From assembly GCF_907164915.1 (NCBI RefSeq), contig NC_061866.1:20934117-20998116 (forward strand): DNA of 64,000 bases, read 5' to 3'. Positions 11,591 through 22,279 of this stretch are shown here, in pieces; within the stretch, counting starts at the first letter, position 1; the number at the start of each line of letters is the position of its first letter. Below the pieces are notes generated by a model. That model was not told the origin of the DNA, did not search any database, and was given only the letters and a program-made list of their open reading frames with translations. Position numbers and translations under genes: made by a program. The stretch comes from Impatiens glandulifera. Taxonomy: Eukaryota; Streptophyta; Magnoliopsida; Ericales; Balsaminaceae.

Positions 11591-13228
11591 TCAATTAAGA
11601 TTAACAAGACCTAAAATGATTCTAAAATGAGAAAACTTAGCTTCGGGTAGAGACTTCGTGAAGATATTTTCCATTTGTTGATCGGTAGGAACATATTCAA
11701 GACGAATCTGCTTCTGATTGACGTGTTCTCGGATAAAATGATGCCTGATTTCGATATGCTTTGTCCGAGAATGCAGAACTGGATTATAGGTGATTGAGAT
11801 AGCATTAGTGTTGTCGTAGAAAATTGGAGATTCTTCAGCCTCGACCCCATAATTCCTGAGTTGTTGTTGAATCCACAAAAGCTGAGAGCAACAACTGCCA
11901 GCTGCAAGGTACTCTGCTTCTGCTGTAGACGTGGCAACTGACATCCGCTTCTTGTTGAACCATGAGATGAGACGATCTCCAAGGAACTGGTAAGTTCCAC
12001 TCGTGCTTTTTCTATCAATTTTGCACCCTACATAATCTGCATCTGAGAAACTGGTCAAATTGAAACTGGAATCCTTCGGATACCATAGTCCCACATTTTG
12101 AGTTCCCTTTAAGTATTTAAGAATACGTTTAGCAATAGTAAAGTGAGAAAGTTTAGGATTAGCCTGAAATCTTCCACAAACTTCAACGGCAAACTGAACC
12201 TCTGGCTTGCTAGCAGTTACATATAGCAAGGATCCGATAAGTCCTCTATATGCTGTTACATCAACACTTTGTCCGCCTTCATCTTTATCCAATTTATTAG
12301 AGGAGCTCATTGGAGTGGCTGCGGAAGAGCAGTTCTCCATTCCAAACTTCTTTAGCAGTTCTTTGGTATATTTGGCTTGATTGATGAGGGTCCATTTTTC
12401 CAACTGACGAATTTGAAGCCCAAGGAAGAACGTTAATTCTCCCATCAAGCTCATTTAAAATCTGTCATGCATCAGCTTAGAAAATTTCTCACACAATTTG
12501 GGGTTAGTTGAACCAAAAATAATATCATTAACATATATTTGAACAAGTAGAATGTGAGAATATTTAGTGAATCTAAACAAGGTTTTATCCACAGTTCCAA
12601 TAACAAAATCATGATCAAACAATAATTCAGTTAAGGTATCATACCAAGCTCTAGAAGCTTGTTTCAGACCATACAATGCTTTGTCAAGCTTATAAACATG
12701 ATTAGGTAACACATGATCTACAAATCCAGGGGGTTGCTCAACATACACTTCTTCACTCAATTTGCCATTTAGAAATGCACTTTTTACATCTATTTGAAAG
12801 ACCTTAAAGTTCTTAAATGATGCATATGCTAGGAAGATTCTAATTTCCTCAAGTCTTGCTACTAGTGCAAAAGACTCATCAAAGTTGATACCTTCCTCTT
12901 GTTTGTATCCTTAAGCAACTAAACGACCTTTGTTTCTAATGAACAGACCATCTTCACTAAACTTGTTTCTAAAGACCCATCTTGTTCCTATGACTGACTT
13001 ATCAGTTGGTCTAGGAGTTAGATGCCACACTTTATTTCTCAAAAATTAGTTTAACTTCTCCTGCATGACATTGATCCAATCTGGATCAACTACGGCTTCA
13101 CCAATTTTCTTGGGTTCAATCTAAGAAATAAAGGAAGAATTGGTCATTTCATCCATCAATTGACGTCTTGTCCTTCTAGGAGAGAAGGGATTTCCGATGA
13201 TCAATTCTGGTGGATGATTTTTGTTCCA
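11591..13228 (-). pseudogene. Copia A reverse transcriptase-RNase H
   Basis: On the minus strand the RT core is readable from about 13150 (DPDW, KVWHLTP) to RNase H (DADYVGCKIDRKSTSG, then STAEAEYLAAGSCCSQLLW) and the end HFRIILGLVNLN. The active-site motif reads YVND instead of YVDD at about 12530. In-frame stops occur near 12912 (CAA to TAA within RLVAQGY), near 13045 and at 12455 (GAA to TAA before MSLMGEL). The protein would copy element RNA and degrade it, but this copy cannot be active. Confidence 0.88.
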
Positions 13229-14242
13229 TCAGAAGTTGGATCCAAGGGGATTGGTCATCTGAACGGGTGACTCCGCGACGTCTAAACTCTCAACATCTTG
13301 TTGAACAGGAGTTTGTACGTCTGGTTGAACTTCAACTAGATCAGCCACTGGATCAGATAACGCAATCCGTTTATCCAGAGCTTCTTCTTCTTCACTCACA
13401 GACTCAAGACTTGTCGCTTTTAGTCTGTCAGCAAGATTAATGGGGTCAATGGATTTTCTCTCAACAGACTCATCAAAAACTACATGGAGGGATTCCTCAA
13501 CGGTTTGCGTTCTGTTGTTGTATACTCTGTAAGCCTTGCTTACTGTAGAGTATCCCAACATGAATCCCTCATCTGCTTTAGCATCAAAAGCGATCAGATA
13601 AATTTTTTCATTTTTATGAATAAAACATTTACACACGAATATCTTAAAATAAGAAACTGTGGGAATTCTCCCATAATACAGTTCATAGGGAGTTTTATCA
13701 AAACGTTTGTTGATTATTGACCGATTTTGTGTATAGCAAGTAGTACTTATGTCTTCTGCCCATAATCTCTGAGACACGTCTGATTCAGCTAGCATGAATC
13801 TCGCTGCTTCCTTTAAAGTGCTCACTCTTCTCTCAGCAATGCCGTTTTTCTGTGGAGTTCTGTCACTAGACAACTCGTGCCTAATTCCGGTCTCCTCGAG
13901 ATAAGATTTTAGGTATATGTTAGTGAACTCAGTTCCTTTGTCACTTCTAATGCATGCAATATTTAAAGATTTCTGATTCTGAATTCTTTTAAATATTCTA
14001 ATCAAGTTTTCAGCAGTTTTATCCTTTGATGAAAAAAATGCAACCCATGTAAATTGAGAAAAATCATCAATAACAATTAGGGCAAATCTCATTCCTCATA
14101 GACTCTTTACAGGAATTGGACCAAACAGATCCATATGTAACAGTTCTAGGCAATGGCTGGATTGAGATTTCCCTTTACTTTTGAACGATGATCTTCCCTA
14201 TTTTCCTAACTGGCAAGCATGACATACTTTGTCCTTAGCAAA
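13229..14242 (-). pseudogene. Copia A integrase
   Basis: The HHCC zinc-binding part is intact in its visible residues (H-x3-H in WHKRLNH, CHAC near 14210). The catalytic core shows VIDDFSQFTWV, RSDKGTEF and NGIAERR, so D, D and E are present. Downstream comes WAEDISTTCYTQNRSIINK, then the C-terminal extension with VQTPVQQDVES. An in-frame stop near 14098 (TGA in place of a glycine codon) lies just before MRFALIVIDDF, and another stop follows GLPKL. The integrase is inactive. Confidence 0.87.
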
Positions 14243-14760
14243 CTACAATTTAGGTAATCCAATAACTAAGTTGTTTGAACAAATGTTGTTAATGGTTTTG
14301 AAATTCAAATGGTTCAACCTTTTATGCCATAACCATTTCTGGTCATTCTTGGCAATCATGCACATAGGATCAGAAGATTCTTTTTGCCAATTCATTTTGT
14401 ATGAGTTTCCTACTCTACTACCAGTTAACAAAGTATTTCCATCTTGGTCCTTAACTAGACATGCATGAGTTTGAAAATCAACTAACAAACCATTATCACA
14501 TAACTGACTGATACTAATCAAGTTATAGCATAGATCATCTACAAGTAACACGTCATTAATGGTTAGGTTACCATGGATAATCTTACCCTTACCCATGGTC
14601 TTACCCTTCTTGTTGTCAACAAAAGTAATCTTAGGTCCAGAGCAATCTACTATATCATCAAGAAGCTGTTTGTTTCCTGCCATATGCCTAAAACATCCGC
14701 TATCAAGATACCATACAGATTCCTCCAGCCCATCGTTTATTTGTACCTACACAAAGGAAT
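14243..14760 (-). pseudogene. Copia A protease and GAG-pre-integrase region
   Basis: The catalytic motif of the aspartic protease is present as WYLDSGCFRHMAGN at about 14680-14715. It is followed by ITFVDNKKGKTMGKGKI and LCYNLISISQLCDNG, the usual path into the GAG-pre-integrase domain (DQKWLWHKRLNHLNF). The protease cleaves the gag-pol polyprotein in the virus-like particle. The segment itself is open in the minus frame from the DSG motif to GLPKL. Confidence 0.85.
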
Positions 14761-15967
14761 ATTTACAATCTTTTGGTACCCACTTTGAATTGGGTCCTCG
14801 GTCAATTAGTCCCTTAGGAATCCATATTTGAGTTATTCTGATGGATTTCCCATTTTGTGCTGTGATTAATGCGTATGATATTGACATAACAGACGCCTTC
14901 CTGCTAGCCACTAATCCCATAGCTTTTGAAGAAGACTTTCTTTTAAAACTCCTTGACTTTGAGTCAGGTTTTAGATTGCCAGACTTGCTAGCTGCTTCTA
15001 ACTTATTCTTCAGCCAGCTAACAGTCGGCGGAATATAAATAATTTCATTCTTAAAAGCTACTTCTTCATGAATGGGATCAGATTCACTGTCTGTGAGACC
15101 TCCTTTAACAAAACTTATTGGCTTATGTTTGTTATTTGTTGAGTTTGACTTTTTGCTGGACATGTTAGGGTCATTGTCATCAAATCCTACACCGGATCTA
15201 GATCCAGCAGGTTTTAACATAATGATCTCATGTTTGACAGCATCTCCAGACCTTGTCCAAGCACTAACTACATAGTTTAGCCTTCTGTTTTCAGCAGAAA
15301 GGGTTTAAATTTGTTCTTTGAGCATTTCATTTTCTGATAAAATCTCTACTTCTTTCTTTTCAAAAACATTTATTTCAAAAGCTTTATGAGAGGGAGAAGT
15401 GTTGGACTCATATTTCACTTTCATCTTATAAAACGAATCTGATCACTTTTTGTACTCAATGGCCATTTTATTGAGTGCATTAGTTAACTCTTCGTTTATA
15501 AATTCTGGTGTAGAGACATCATTTACCTTGGATTGGTCATCTGCCATCAAGCATGTAACAACTTCAGTCTCTCTTGCAACAGGAGACTCCTCTGAATTGC
15601 TATCAACCCATTTGGATTTGTTTTCAACACACATGAAAATTTTTTGATCCTTCTTTGCTTGAACGTTTCTACCATAGATCTGAGTTAGCTTATCCCATAT
15701 TTCTTTAGCAGAGGAACATGACTTGATTTCATAGAATACGTTCATGTTGATCGATTGATATTGAATGTTCATAGCCACATTATCCAAGTTGTTGGTCATC
15801 TTATCTTCAGTAGTCCATTCACTTCTTGGCTTCGAAATCTTTATGGGGCCATCAGTAAAGACACTCCACATATCAAAATCAAGAGCAGCCAAGTAAGCTT
15901 GTATTCTCATCATCCAATATTCACAATTGTCTCTTGACATAATAGGGATCTCATTGATGAAAGACAT
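14747..15967 (-). pseudogene. Copia A gag, lacking the zinc knuckle
   Basis: The N-terminal part (15443-15967) reads INEIPIMSRDNCEYWMMRIQ, then SAKEIWDKLTQIYGRN, the UBN2-type gag of Copia. It passes directly from QAKKDQK to MCVENKSKWVDSNSEES. In D about 150 residues lie between these positions, including the CCHC knuckle. C-terminal gag (14747-15220) has SWLKNKLEAASKSG and IRITQIWIPKGLIDRGPNSK. A stop separates the two parts near 15445. Gag normally forms the particle and binds element RNA. The loss is shared with B and C. Confidence 0.8.
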
Positions 15968-16000
15968 GATTCAGGTTCTAAAAGCTTGAGAATAGAAACA

Positions 16001-16017
16001 GAGCTCTAATACCAATT
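16001..16017 (-). other. Primer-binding site of Copia A
   Basis: On the element strand the sequence after the 5' LTR is ATTGGTATTAGAGC, complementary to the 3' end of initiator methionine tRNA (consensus TGGTATCAGAGC) with one change. This marks the 5' end of the internal region. Confidence 0.8.
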
Positions 16018-17536
16018 GAAAGGATCGGCTTAATCAATAGAGACAGAGGTCTCGCGATTGATGAATTCTTAGGAAAAACGATTTGAAAGAAATCTTGTTA
16101 GGGATTTAATTCACTTTCTATTCTACGCAAACCCTTGTAAAAACTTGAAACAGAATCAAGTGCGGAAATGTTTACATAGGTTTGAAGTTTAGGATAAAAA
16201 ATGAGAAGATGATAGAAAGGAACAACACATCAGTTTGTTTATGGATGTTCAGAGCAAACTCTCCTACGTCACCCCTTCTTCCAACCACCGGAAGGATTCA
16301 CTATAATATGCTTTGAATCAAATATAGTTTGCACAAATAGCTCACTGTTGAACAGAACAGACACTGTTCAACTTACAATAAGATGAAGAATATCACTCAG
16401 CTAAAACGATGATTTGATTCTAACTCTCTCTTGATTAACACACAGTAAAGCAAGAAAGCAGCTAACAGTTTCAATAATCTGAGTATCAAAAAAGATAGAT
16501 TGATTGTTCGGCTTGTTCACTCAATGTTATGGCTATTCGTCCATTGTCCTTGAGATTCTTTAAATAAGGAACAGGTACCAACGGTCGAATCTTCATAATG
16601 ACACGTGGCGAGCTTCCATTGGAACGCCTCCATAGTACACAGTTGACTCTAAATATTCTTCAGACATGTACCTGCAAAACAAGTAGTGTGAAGGATATTC
16701 GCTTATGTGGCATTGGTTGATTGGTTGCAGCTGGTTGTCGTACTAATCTTCACTAGAAAGTGGAGCAGGAGTAGCGTACAGCTAGAGCACGTGGGTAGGC
16801 GGGTGCTAGCTTCAAGCAACTACTTAAGCATGACATTAGACGTATTTCAATTAGACGACCTCGTCTCATGAAATCAGACGTCCCCGTCTAATAATAGGAT
16901 CCATTAGACCACCTGGTCTAATGGGATTAGACTTCACGTCTAATTACAATCACTTCAGACTAATTTGAAGGAGTTAGACTGCACGTCTAACTTTCACCAG
17001 TTAGACTACACGTCTAACTCTCACTAGTTAGACTGCACGTCTAACTCTCACATTTCATTAGACTCAACGTCTAATTACAGTTCCACTTCAGACTAGTCTG
17101 AAGGAGTTAGACTACACATCAAACTTTCTTTTTCCATTAGACTCCACGTCTAATTCAACTGGTTAAATTGCACGTTTAACACCGTGTGTTAGACTGCACG
17201 TCAAACTCCACTAGTTAGACTGCACGTCTAACTCCTCTAGTTAGACTGCACGTCTAACTCCTCTAGTTAGACTGCACGTCTAACTCCGCTAGTTAGACTA
17301 AACGTCTAACTCAACTAGTTAGAATGCACGTCTAACTCCGTGTGTTAGACTGCACGTCTAACTCCGTACATCTAAAGCCAAATCGGTCTAATGAACATTA
17401 TTTGGATCAAGTCTAATGTAATCTGATTTCGATACACGAGCATCAAAAACAATTAGACGCATAGATTATCCATTCATCATCAAAATTCCAATAGTCAAAC
17501 TATTTCAACACTTAGTCAAAATAATTTGACCCAACA
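16018..17536 (-). repeat. Copia A 5' LTR
   Basis: The same start (TGAAAGGATCGGCTT) and end (GACCCAACA) as the partner at 8584-10324. It adjoins the primer-binding site, so it is the 5' LTR of the minus-strand element. It contains a shorter palindrome array (16848-17372) and many base differences from the partner. Confidence 0.9.
16848..17372 (-). repeat. Palindromic minisatellite in Copia A 5' LTR
   Basis: The same GTTAGACTGCACGTCTAAC units as in the 3' LTR, with fewer copies and different variant order. The two arrays have therefore expanded or contracted independently since insertion. Confidence 0.85.
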
Positions 17537-18703
17537 TGTTGGGCTACGAAAAAACTGTCTTATGTAGGTAAAATCGATCTTGTTAAAAGATTCATCTTTT
17601 GAATTATTGGCTATTGAGCATAATAGATAGTCATCCCAAAGAAAGTAATGACTGAACTGGATAGAATCATGAGAGATTGCGTCTAGGGAACACAAGGTAG
17701 AGGAGGCAAAAAGGTCAAATGGAAGGATGTTTGCACTCCCATAAAAGAAGGCGGGCTAGAAATAAAAAGTTATGTTGAATGGAACAAAGCCCTCACCATC
17801 AGGAATCTATGGACGTTGAAGTAGAAAGTGGACTCTATATGAGTCAAATGAGTGCATACAAGATTTATGAAAGAAGAGTAGAGTATTTGGACACAAAGCA
17901 TCAATAAAAGAATGGTATGGTCATTAAAGAAGATCCTAAAAACAAGAAAAGATATCTTTCAAATGGTGCAAACTATAACAAGAAATGGAAGAGGGGTAAT
18001 ATTCTGGCATGATCCTTGGCGGGATAATATTCTTATTATGTTCAAAGAAGAAATTAAAACAAGTAGAGTTAGAAGAAAATGTATCAAGTACTCATTCAGA
18101 GAGGTCTATGAAGGTAAATATGATTCACTTCTGAGGCATATTCTGGAAGGTGATAGAATCCTAAACATAATAAGACAGAAGCAACTCAATGAAAGAAATG
18201 ATGAAATATGCTGGAAAACAGAAAGTAACGAAAAGTTTATTACATGAAAGACATGTGAAATGGTTAGAACAAGAGGACAGGAGGTGGATTGGAATAATGT
18301 GGTATGTTGTCCAAAAATTATTCCTCATCACCAATTTATTCTCTAGCTGGTATACAAGAAAATGTTGAAAACAAAAAACAAAATTCGAAAATATATAAAC
18401 ATTCCTAATATCAACTGTGTCCTATGTTCGGGAGGTTAGGAAAGCATAAACCATTTATTTGGGGAATGCTCTTTTGTAATAAAAATCTGGATGAGGAATG
18501 CTGCAAACATGAACATCATCAACTTTCTAGGAACATGGGAAGAAATACAAGGGTGGATGAAGAATAAAGAAAAAGGAAGACCCTTCTATGTATGTATGCT
18601 GAAATGCTACTTTGGAGCAGAAATCTACAATATCTGGAAAAAAGAAATTCAAGAACTCACAGTGGAAGAAGTAGAACTACTGAAGATATTTTGGGAGATA
18701 TAA
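17537..18703 (+). pseudogene. LINE ORF2, C-terminal part with zf-RVT region
   Basis: Immediately after Copia A the LINE frame resumes with ATKKLSYVGKIDLVKR. It continues through RGGKKVKWKDVCTPIKEGGL, then NKRMVWSLKKI (17912 onward) and GRGVIFWHDPW, which are typical of the region between reverse transcriptase and the zinc-binding tail of plant L1 ORF2. The last open block (18491-18703) has KGRPFYVCMLKCYFGAEIYN, the usual C-terminal motif. Stops at several places separate the fragments. The A-rich end lies about 280 bases downstream. Confidence 0.75.
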
Positions 18704-18990
18704 CTTCAGATGAAAATGCACTCATTCAATCCTAGAGATGAATTGAAAAGATGAAGAGAATGGAAGAAAGTTTTGCCGGATATGGGATATTTCGTTTGAG
18801 AAAGTCATAAGTAGAATCAAAGAAAAATGTTATAGGCGCTAATTGATTGTTGTAGATGTCTATAATTCAATTCTTGTTTTACTGTAAAATCTAGAAATTG
18901 TCTAGATCTTATCTTAAATTTTGGTGTTTTTTTTTTCCTCTTTTGTGTTTTTTAATGAAATGGCATTAAGTTGTTTTTCCATAAAAAAAA

Positions 18991-19500
18991 GTACGTCGTT
19001 TACTGTCCTATAATTTTAATTTTAAAATATATTTATGAATTCAAAGTTCAAAATATAAATATATATTAACAGCCATTACAATTTCGTTAAGAGGATCTTC
19101 GTTACTTAAGTGTATTGTACGTGAGCGTCAAAATGATATGTTGGTTTCATTTAGATACCGCTTTCTCTCTTTCTCCTCTTCCTGTAAACCTACAAATTCT
19201 CTCTCTTTTATCTCTCGTACTAATAAAATTCAAGTAAACTGAATTAGTAAGTTCAGTTCTCCACGAGAAGTCTGCTAGTGGCTGTTCCAGGCTATATTAT
19301 ATAGAAACTAATTAATTAAGAAGTCATATACTTATATATTATATAATATATTACAAGTAAGGATAGGTTCCTTCGGGCTACAACCCGGATTTACATGTGA
19401 GTGGCTCCGCCCCTGTCCATCTGAAACTAGAAATGGGACAAGTTAAAAAGTCTAAAAGATAGAAGAAGAGTCCCATGTCCTCGTATGACTTATCTCACTC
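18991..19500. other. Non-coding remainder of the hAT 5' region and its flank
   Basis: AT-rich sequence with a CT-rich tract at about 19160-19215 that could be transposon 5' untranslated sequence. It ends in the hAT terminus at 19402-19415. No ORF above noise is seen. Confidence 0.45.
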
Positions 19501-19645
19501 TATATAATAAATAGAAATCTTAAAAGGCAATAAAACAACCATTTTAAATGAATTCATCGACATAAATCTTATTGTAATAAATATATCGATGAATTGATTT
19601 AAAGTGGATGTTTTATTGCCTTTTAAGATTTCTATTTATTATATA
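19501..19645. mobile_element. Foldback or MITE-like element
   Basis: Two arms of about 58 bases form a nearly perfect inverted repeat. The left arm starts ATAATAAATAGAAATCTTAA. The right arm ends TTAAGATTTCTATTTATTAT. About 25 bases lie between them, and an AT dinucleotide repeat follows. The hairpin architecture fits a small non-autonomous DNA transposon, perhaps with TA target preference. The family is not assigned. Confidence 0.65.
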
Positions 19646-19649
19646 TATA

Positions 19650-20480
19650 TATATATATATAATAATAATGTTTAATTTTAAATTATATGGATTGTCGTGT
19701 CGTGAGTTGTAGTTAGTTTAAATATATATATGGGAGTAAATGTAGATACTTAGGTCGGATTGTGGGTTAACCCGTCCATAAATTTAAAACGGTTAAAAAT
19801 AAAATAAAAATGCTATATATTTGTTTTGAACTTGCAATCTAACCAAATAAGTATAACCATTTAACCAATTAGGCTAATAAAACTTTATATTTTAAATTCA
19901 ACACCAAATTTGATAAACGTGAAACATTCTTACTAATATATTTCAACATTTTAACTAACTGATGTATATATATAATAATACTTAATTTCAAAGTGTCCAG
20001 ATTGTCGTTCGAGAGTTGTGTTTAATTTGGATATATATGTGGAAGTAAATAGATATTTGGGTTGGATTGTGGGTTGACCCGCCCATAAACACGGTTAAAA
20101 ATTAATTAAAAATGCTATATGTATATTTTAAACTTGTAACTTAACAAAACAATTACAATTATTTAACCAACTAGACTAATAAGACTTTTTATTTTAAATT
20201 TAACACAAAATTTTATGAACGTGAGAAATTCTTAATAATATAAATTCAATTTTTTAAATGGTTAATCTATATATTATAATGCTTAATTTCAATGTGTCCA
20301 GATTTCTAGGTCGAGAGCTGTGCTTAATTTGGATATATATGTGTGTAAATGGACTTGGGTTGGATTGTGGGTTGACCCGCCCTTAAACTTAAAACGGTTA
20401 AAAATAATTAAAAATGTTATATATATTTCGAACATGAAACCTAACAAAACAAGTACAACCCTTTAACCAAGTATGATTGG
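19650..20480. repeat. Tandem repeat with about 310-bp period
   Basis: Three related blocks begin near 19665, 19975 and 20275. Each has TAAT(T/G)T(T/C)TAATTT, a TGTCG or similar phrase, GGGTTGACCCGCCC (GGGTTAACCCGTCC in block 1), AAAACGGTTAAAAAT and then ACC(T/A)AACAAAACAA with TTTAACCAA. The third is shorter. They are diverged and contain no ORF. Confidence 0.7.
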
Positions 20481-20900
20481 GATGAGGTTTGTAAAGGGAT
20501 AATAGGCCAGTAGCAATTGAAAATTGATTAAAAAATATGAATCAAATATTTGATTGACCAAAGTATGAGGTCACGATGTTAAATGTCAATTAAGATTAGT
20601 GGTTTGTTTTCTGAGGGATAAGAGACGTGTTAAAGTGTGATTGTGATGTGGTTTGTCGTGAGATAAGAGGTCGGTAAAAAAGGATCACAAAGTCACGAGA
20701 TTAGAGGTCGATTGAGACTAGTGGTTGGTTTGTTGAAAGATACGAGGCGTGTGAAACTGTGATTCAGATTAGTAATTGGTTTCGAGAAATATATATATCA
20801 TCGGGATCATCGAACTATACGTCATATGTACAAGCACAAAAATCGTCTAAATATCTCAATAGGGCTCGTTTTGTTGCCCGTTTTGGTGCCATGATATCTG
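20481..20900. other. Non-coding stretch with short diverged repeats
   Basis: The phrase GATTAGTGGTTGGTTTG(T/A) and variants recurs about three times (20600, 20720, 20780), each before GAT(A/C)(A/C)GAG-like sequence. No coding sequence is seen. It separates the 310-bp repeats from the CACTA relic. Confidence 0.4.
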
Positions 20901-22279
20901 TTAGAAAAATAAAGTTAAAATTTTAAAGAGGTCATTCTATTTTACACAAATAAACTGTCTAGATGTTCGAATAACAGGGATTTATCTTTATGAAAATTTT
21001 CCATCCATGTCTAGATTCCATATCCGTAGCGTAAAAAAACCGTTGTGCTTGACATGCCATTACAAATGGATCATGAATCTGAGTTTTCAATGGCCTGTTC
21101 ACATTAACACTTACAAACTCATATTTATATACTTTTATAATATCACAGTCCTTGGAATGTACATCAAACTATCTACACTTGAAAATAATTACTCGGGTAC
21201 CACCAAAATACTGAATTTCTATAATATATGTGAGTACTCCATAAGAATTCATCTTTTCGACCCCATTGTTGCCAATTACTAAGACACCACTATTTTGCGT
21301 GGTAAATCCTTCGTCATTCTTCTTGGTGTTAAACTTGTACCTGTTTATTTTACAGGAGTTATACTTCTTAGCATAAATTGTTGGGCCACTCCCAAGAATA
21401 TTTAGACTCAATGTTCGATTTAATTCATCAGTCAATTTCCCCACTTTCGGGTTGAAAAAACTTATGTAAAGTTTACCGTGTTTAAGATTAGAAAGATTGA
21501 GTCACATTGTATCAGTAAACTCTTGCGTGAATTCGCTACGTATAATGAAATTTAATCGTAATTAGTTAATTACAAAATTCACACTTAATCACTAATTAAC
21601 TTATGAATTCTTACTTGTAATATTGTTCGAATTCGAGATAATTTTTCAAATTGTATATGTGAGCACACTCCTGATCACCCAACTCGTATGTGTGAATTGT
21701 TGCAAACGATATATCTTTTATTACCAAAATATAGAAAGTGTTGAAGTTGGTTTTATCGATGTCTTTATTAACTTGTGAACTTCTAAATATCGAGCACATA
21801 AACTCACACTCTCGTGCAAAAGATAACTCTCACTCATTGACCCTTCATGAAATTTTTTGTTTCGAAGGTACTTTTTGTAGTTACCCATATATTGTTTAAT
21901 TGGATACATCCATCGATATGGATAGGCCCCCTAACAAAGCCTCAAAGGCCAAGTGTACAGGAAAATGTACATTTATATCAAAGAATGAAGGTAGAAATAT
22001 CTTTTCCAATTTACTAAGGGTCAAAACAATGTCATCCTGTAACTCTTCCAATTCATCTCGATTTAAGGATTTTTGACATAAAAATCAGAAGAATCTAGAC
22101 AAGTGCACTAGAGAATCGTACACAACATCCAGAAGTAAAACACGTGTAGAAAGTGGAAGCAATACTGCGGACATTCGTGACTCTTCAATCCGGAAATTTT
22201 CTTATCAATTACGTTTACATACCCTCCAATATTGGACCAGAACTCTTCTGGAATTCTTACATCTTTAATAAATATACAT
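20900..22279 (-). pseudogene. CACTA transposase, C-terminal part
   Basis: The minus strand shows MYPIKQYMGNYKKYLRNK then EGSMSESYLLHES (21721-21909), the DUF4218-type block following TNP2. Further on, GSGPTIYAKKYNSCKINRYK and TTQNSGVLV, with YGVLTYIIEIQYFGG (21169-21444), match the DUF4216-type C terminus. The frames are separated by stops and a frameshift near 21610. Right of 22279 the gene is cut by Copia B and resumes at 33186. Confidence 0.75.

Larger units (their letters stand above)
8584..17536 (-). mobile_element. Copia element A, complete but dead, inserted in the LINE
   Basis: Two LTRs (8584-10324 and 16018-17536) flank minus-strand gag, protease, integrase, reverse transcriptase-RNase H and a 3' accessory ORF. 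The flanks GGTTG (8579-8583) and TGTTG (17537-17541) are a 5-bp target duplication with one mismatch. The uninterrupted LINE sequence should be GGTTGGGCTACG. LTR ends are TG and CA in plus reading. The LTRs differ in repeat copy number and at many bases, suggesting this is an older insertion than D. Coding regions carry several in-frame stops. Confidence 0.93.
3120..18990 (+). mobile_element. L1-type LINE, inserted in the hAT relic and itself interrupted
   Basis: Plus-strand fragments occur in LINE order: ORF1 pieces (5070-6190), endonuclease (6264-6960), reverse transcriptase (7580-8583), then the C-terminal zinc-knuckle region and tail (17537-18703). The 3' end is taken at an A-run (about 18983-18990). 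The element is interrupted by a solo LTR at 3823-5063 and by Copia A at 8584-17536. Joining the two sides of A restores a continuous LINE reading (residues SILG, then W-ATKKLSYVGKIDLVKR), which proves the insertion. The 5' limit is uncertain and no clear target duplication was found. Many stops and frameshifts make it inactive. Confidence 0.8.
1186..19415 (-). mobile_element. hAT transposon relic hosting a LINE and Copia element A
   Basis: The left end begins CATGTGCGGAGCCA at 1186. The right end is TGGCTCCGCCCCTG, ending at 19415, whose reverse complement is CAGGGGCGGAGCCA, so the termini form an imperfect inverted repeat of hAT type. Flanking bases are TCCATTCT on the left and TCCATCTG on the right, a plausible decayed 8-bp target duplication. 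Inside the left end are minus-strand fragments of a hAT transposase (1438-2925). Inside the right end (18991-19415) is non-coding sequence that would be the transposon's 5' region. The N-terminal half of the transposase was not found. Nearly all the remaining length is later insertions. The pairing of these two termini is an inference. Confidence 0.6.
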
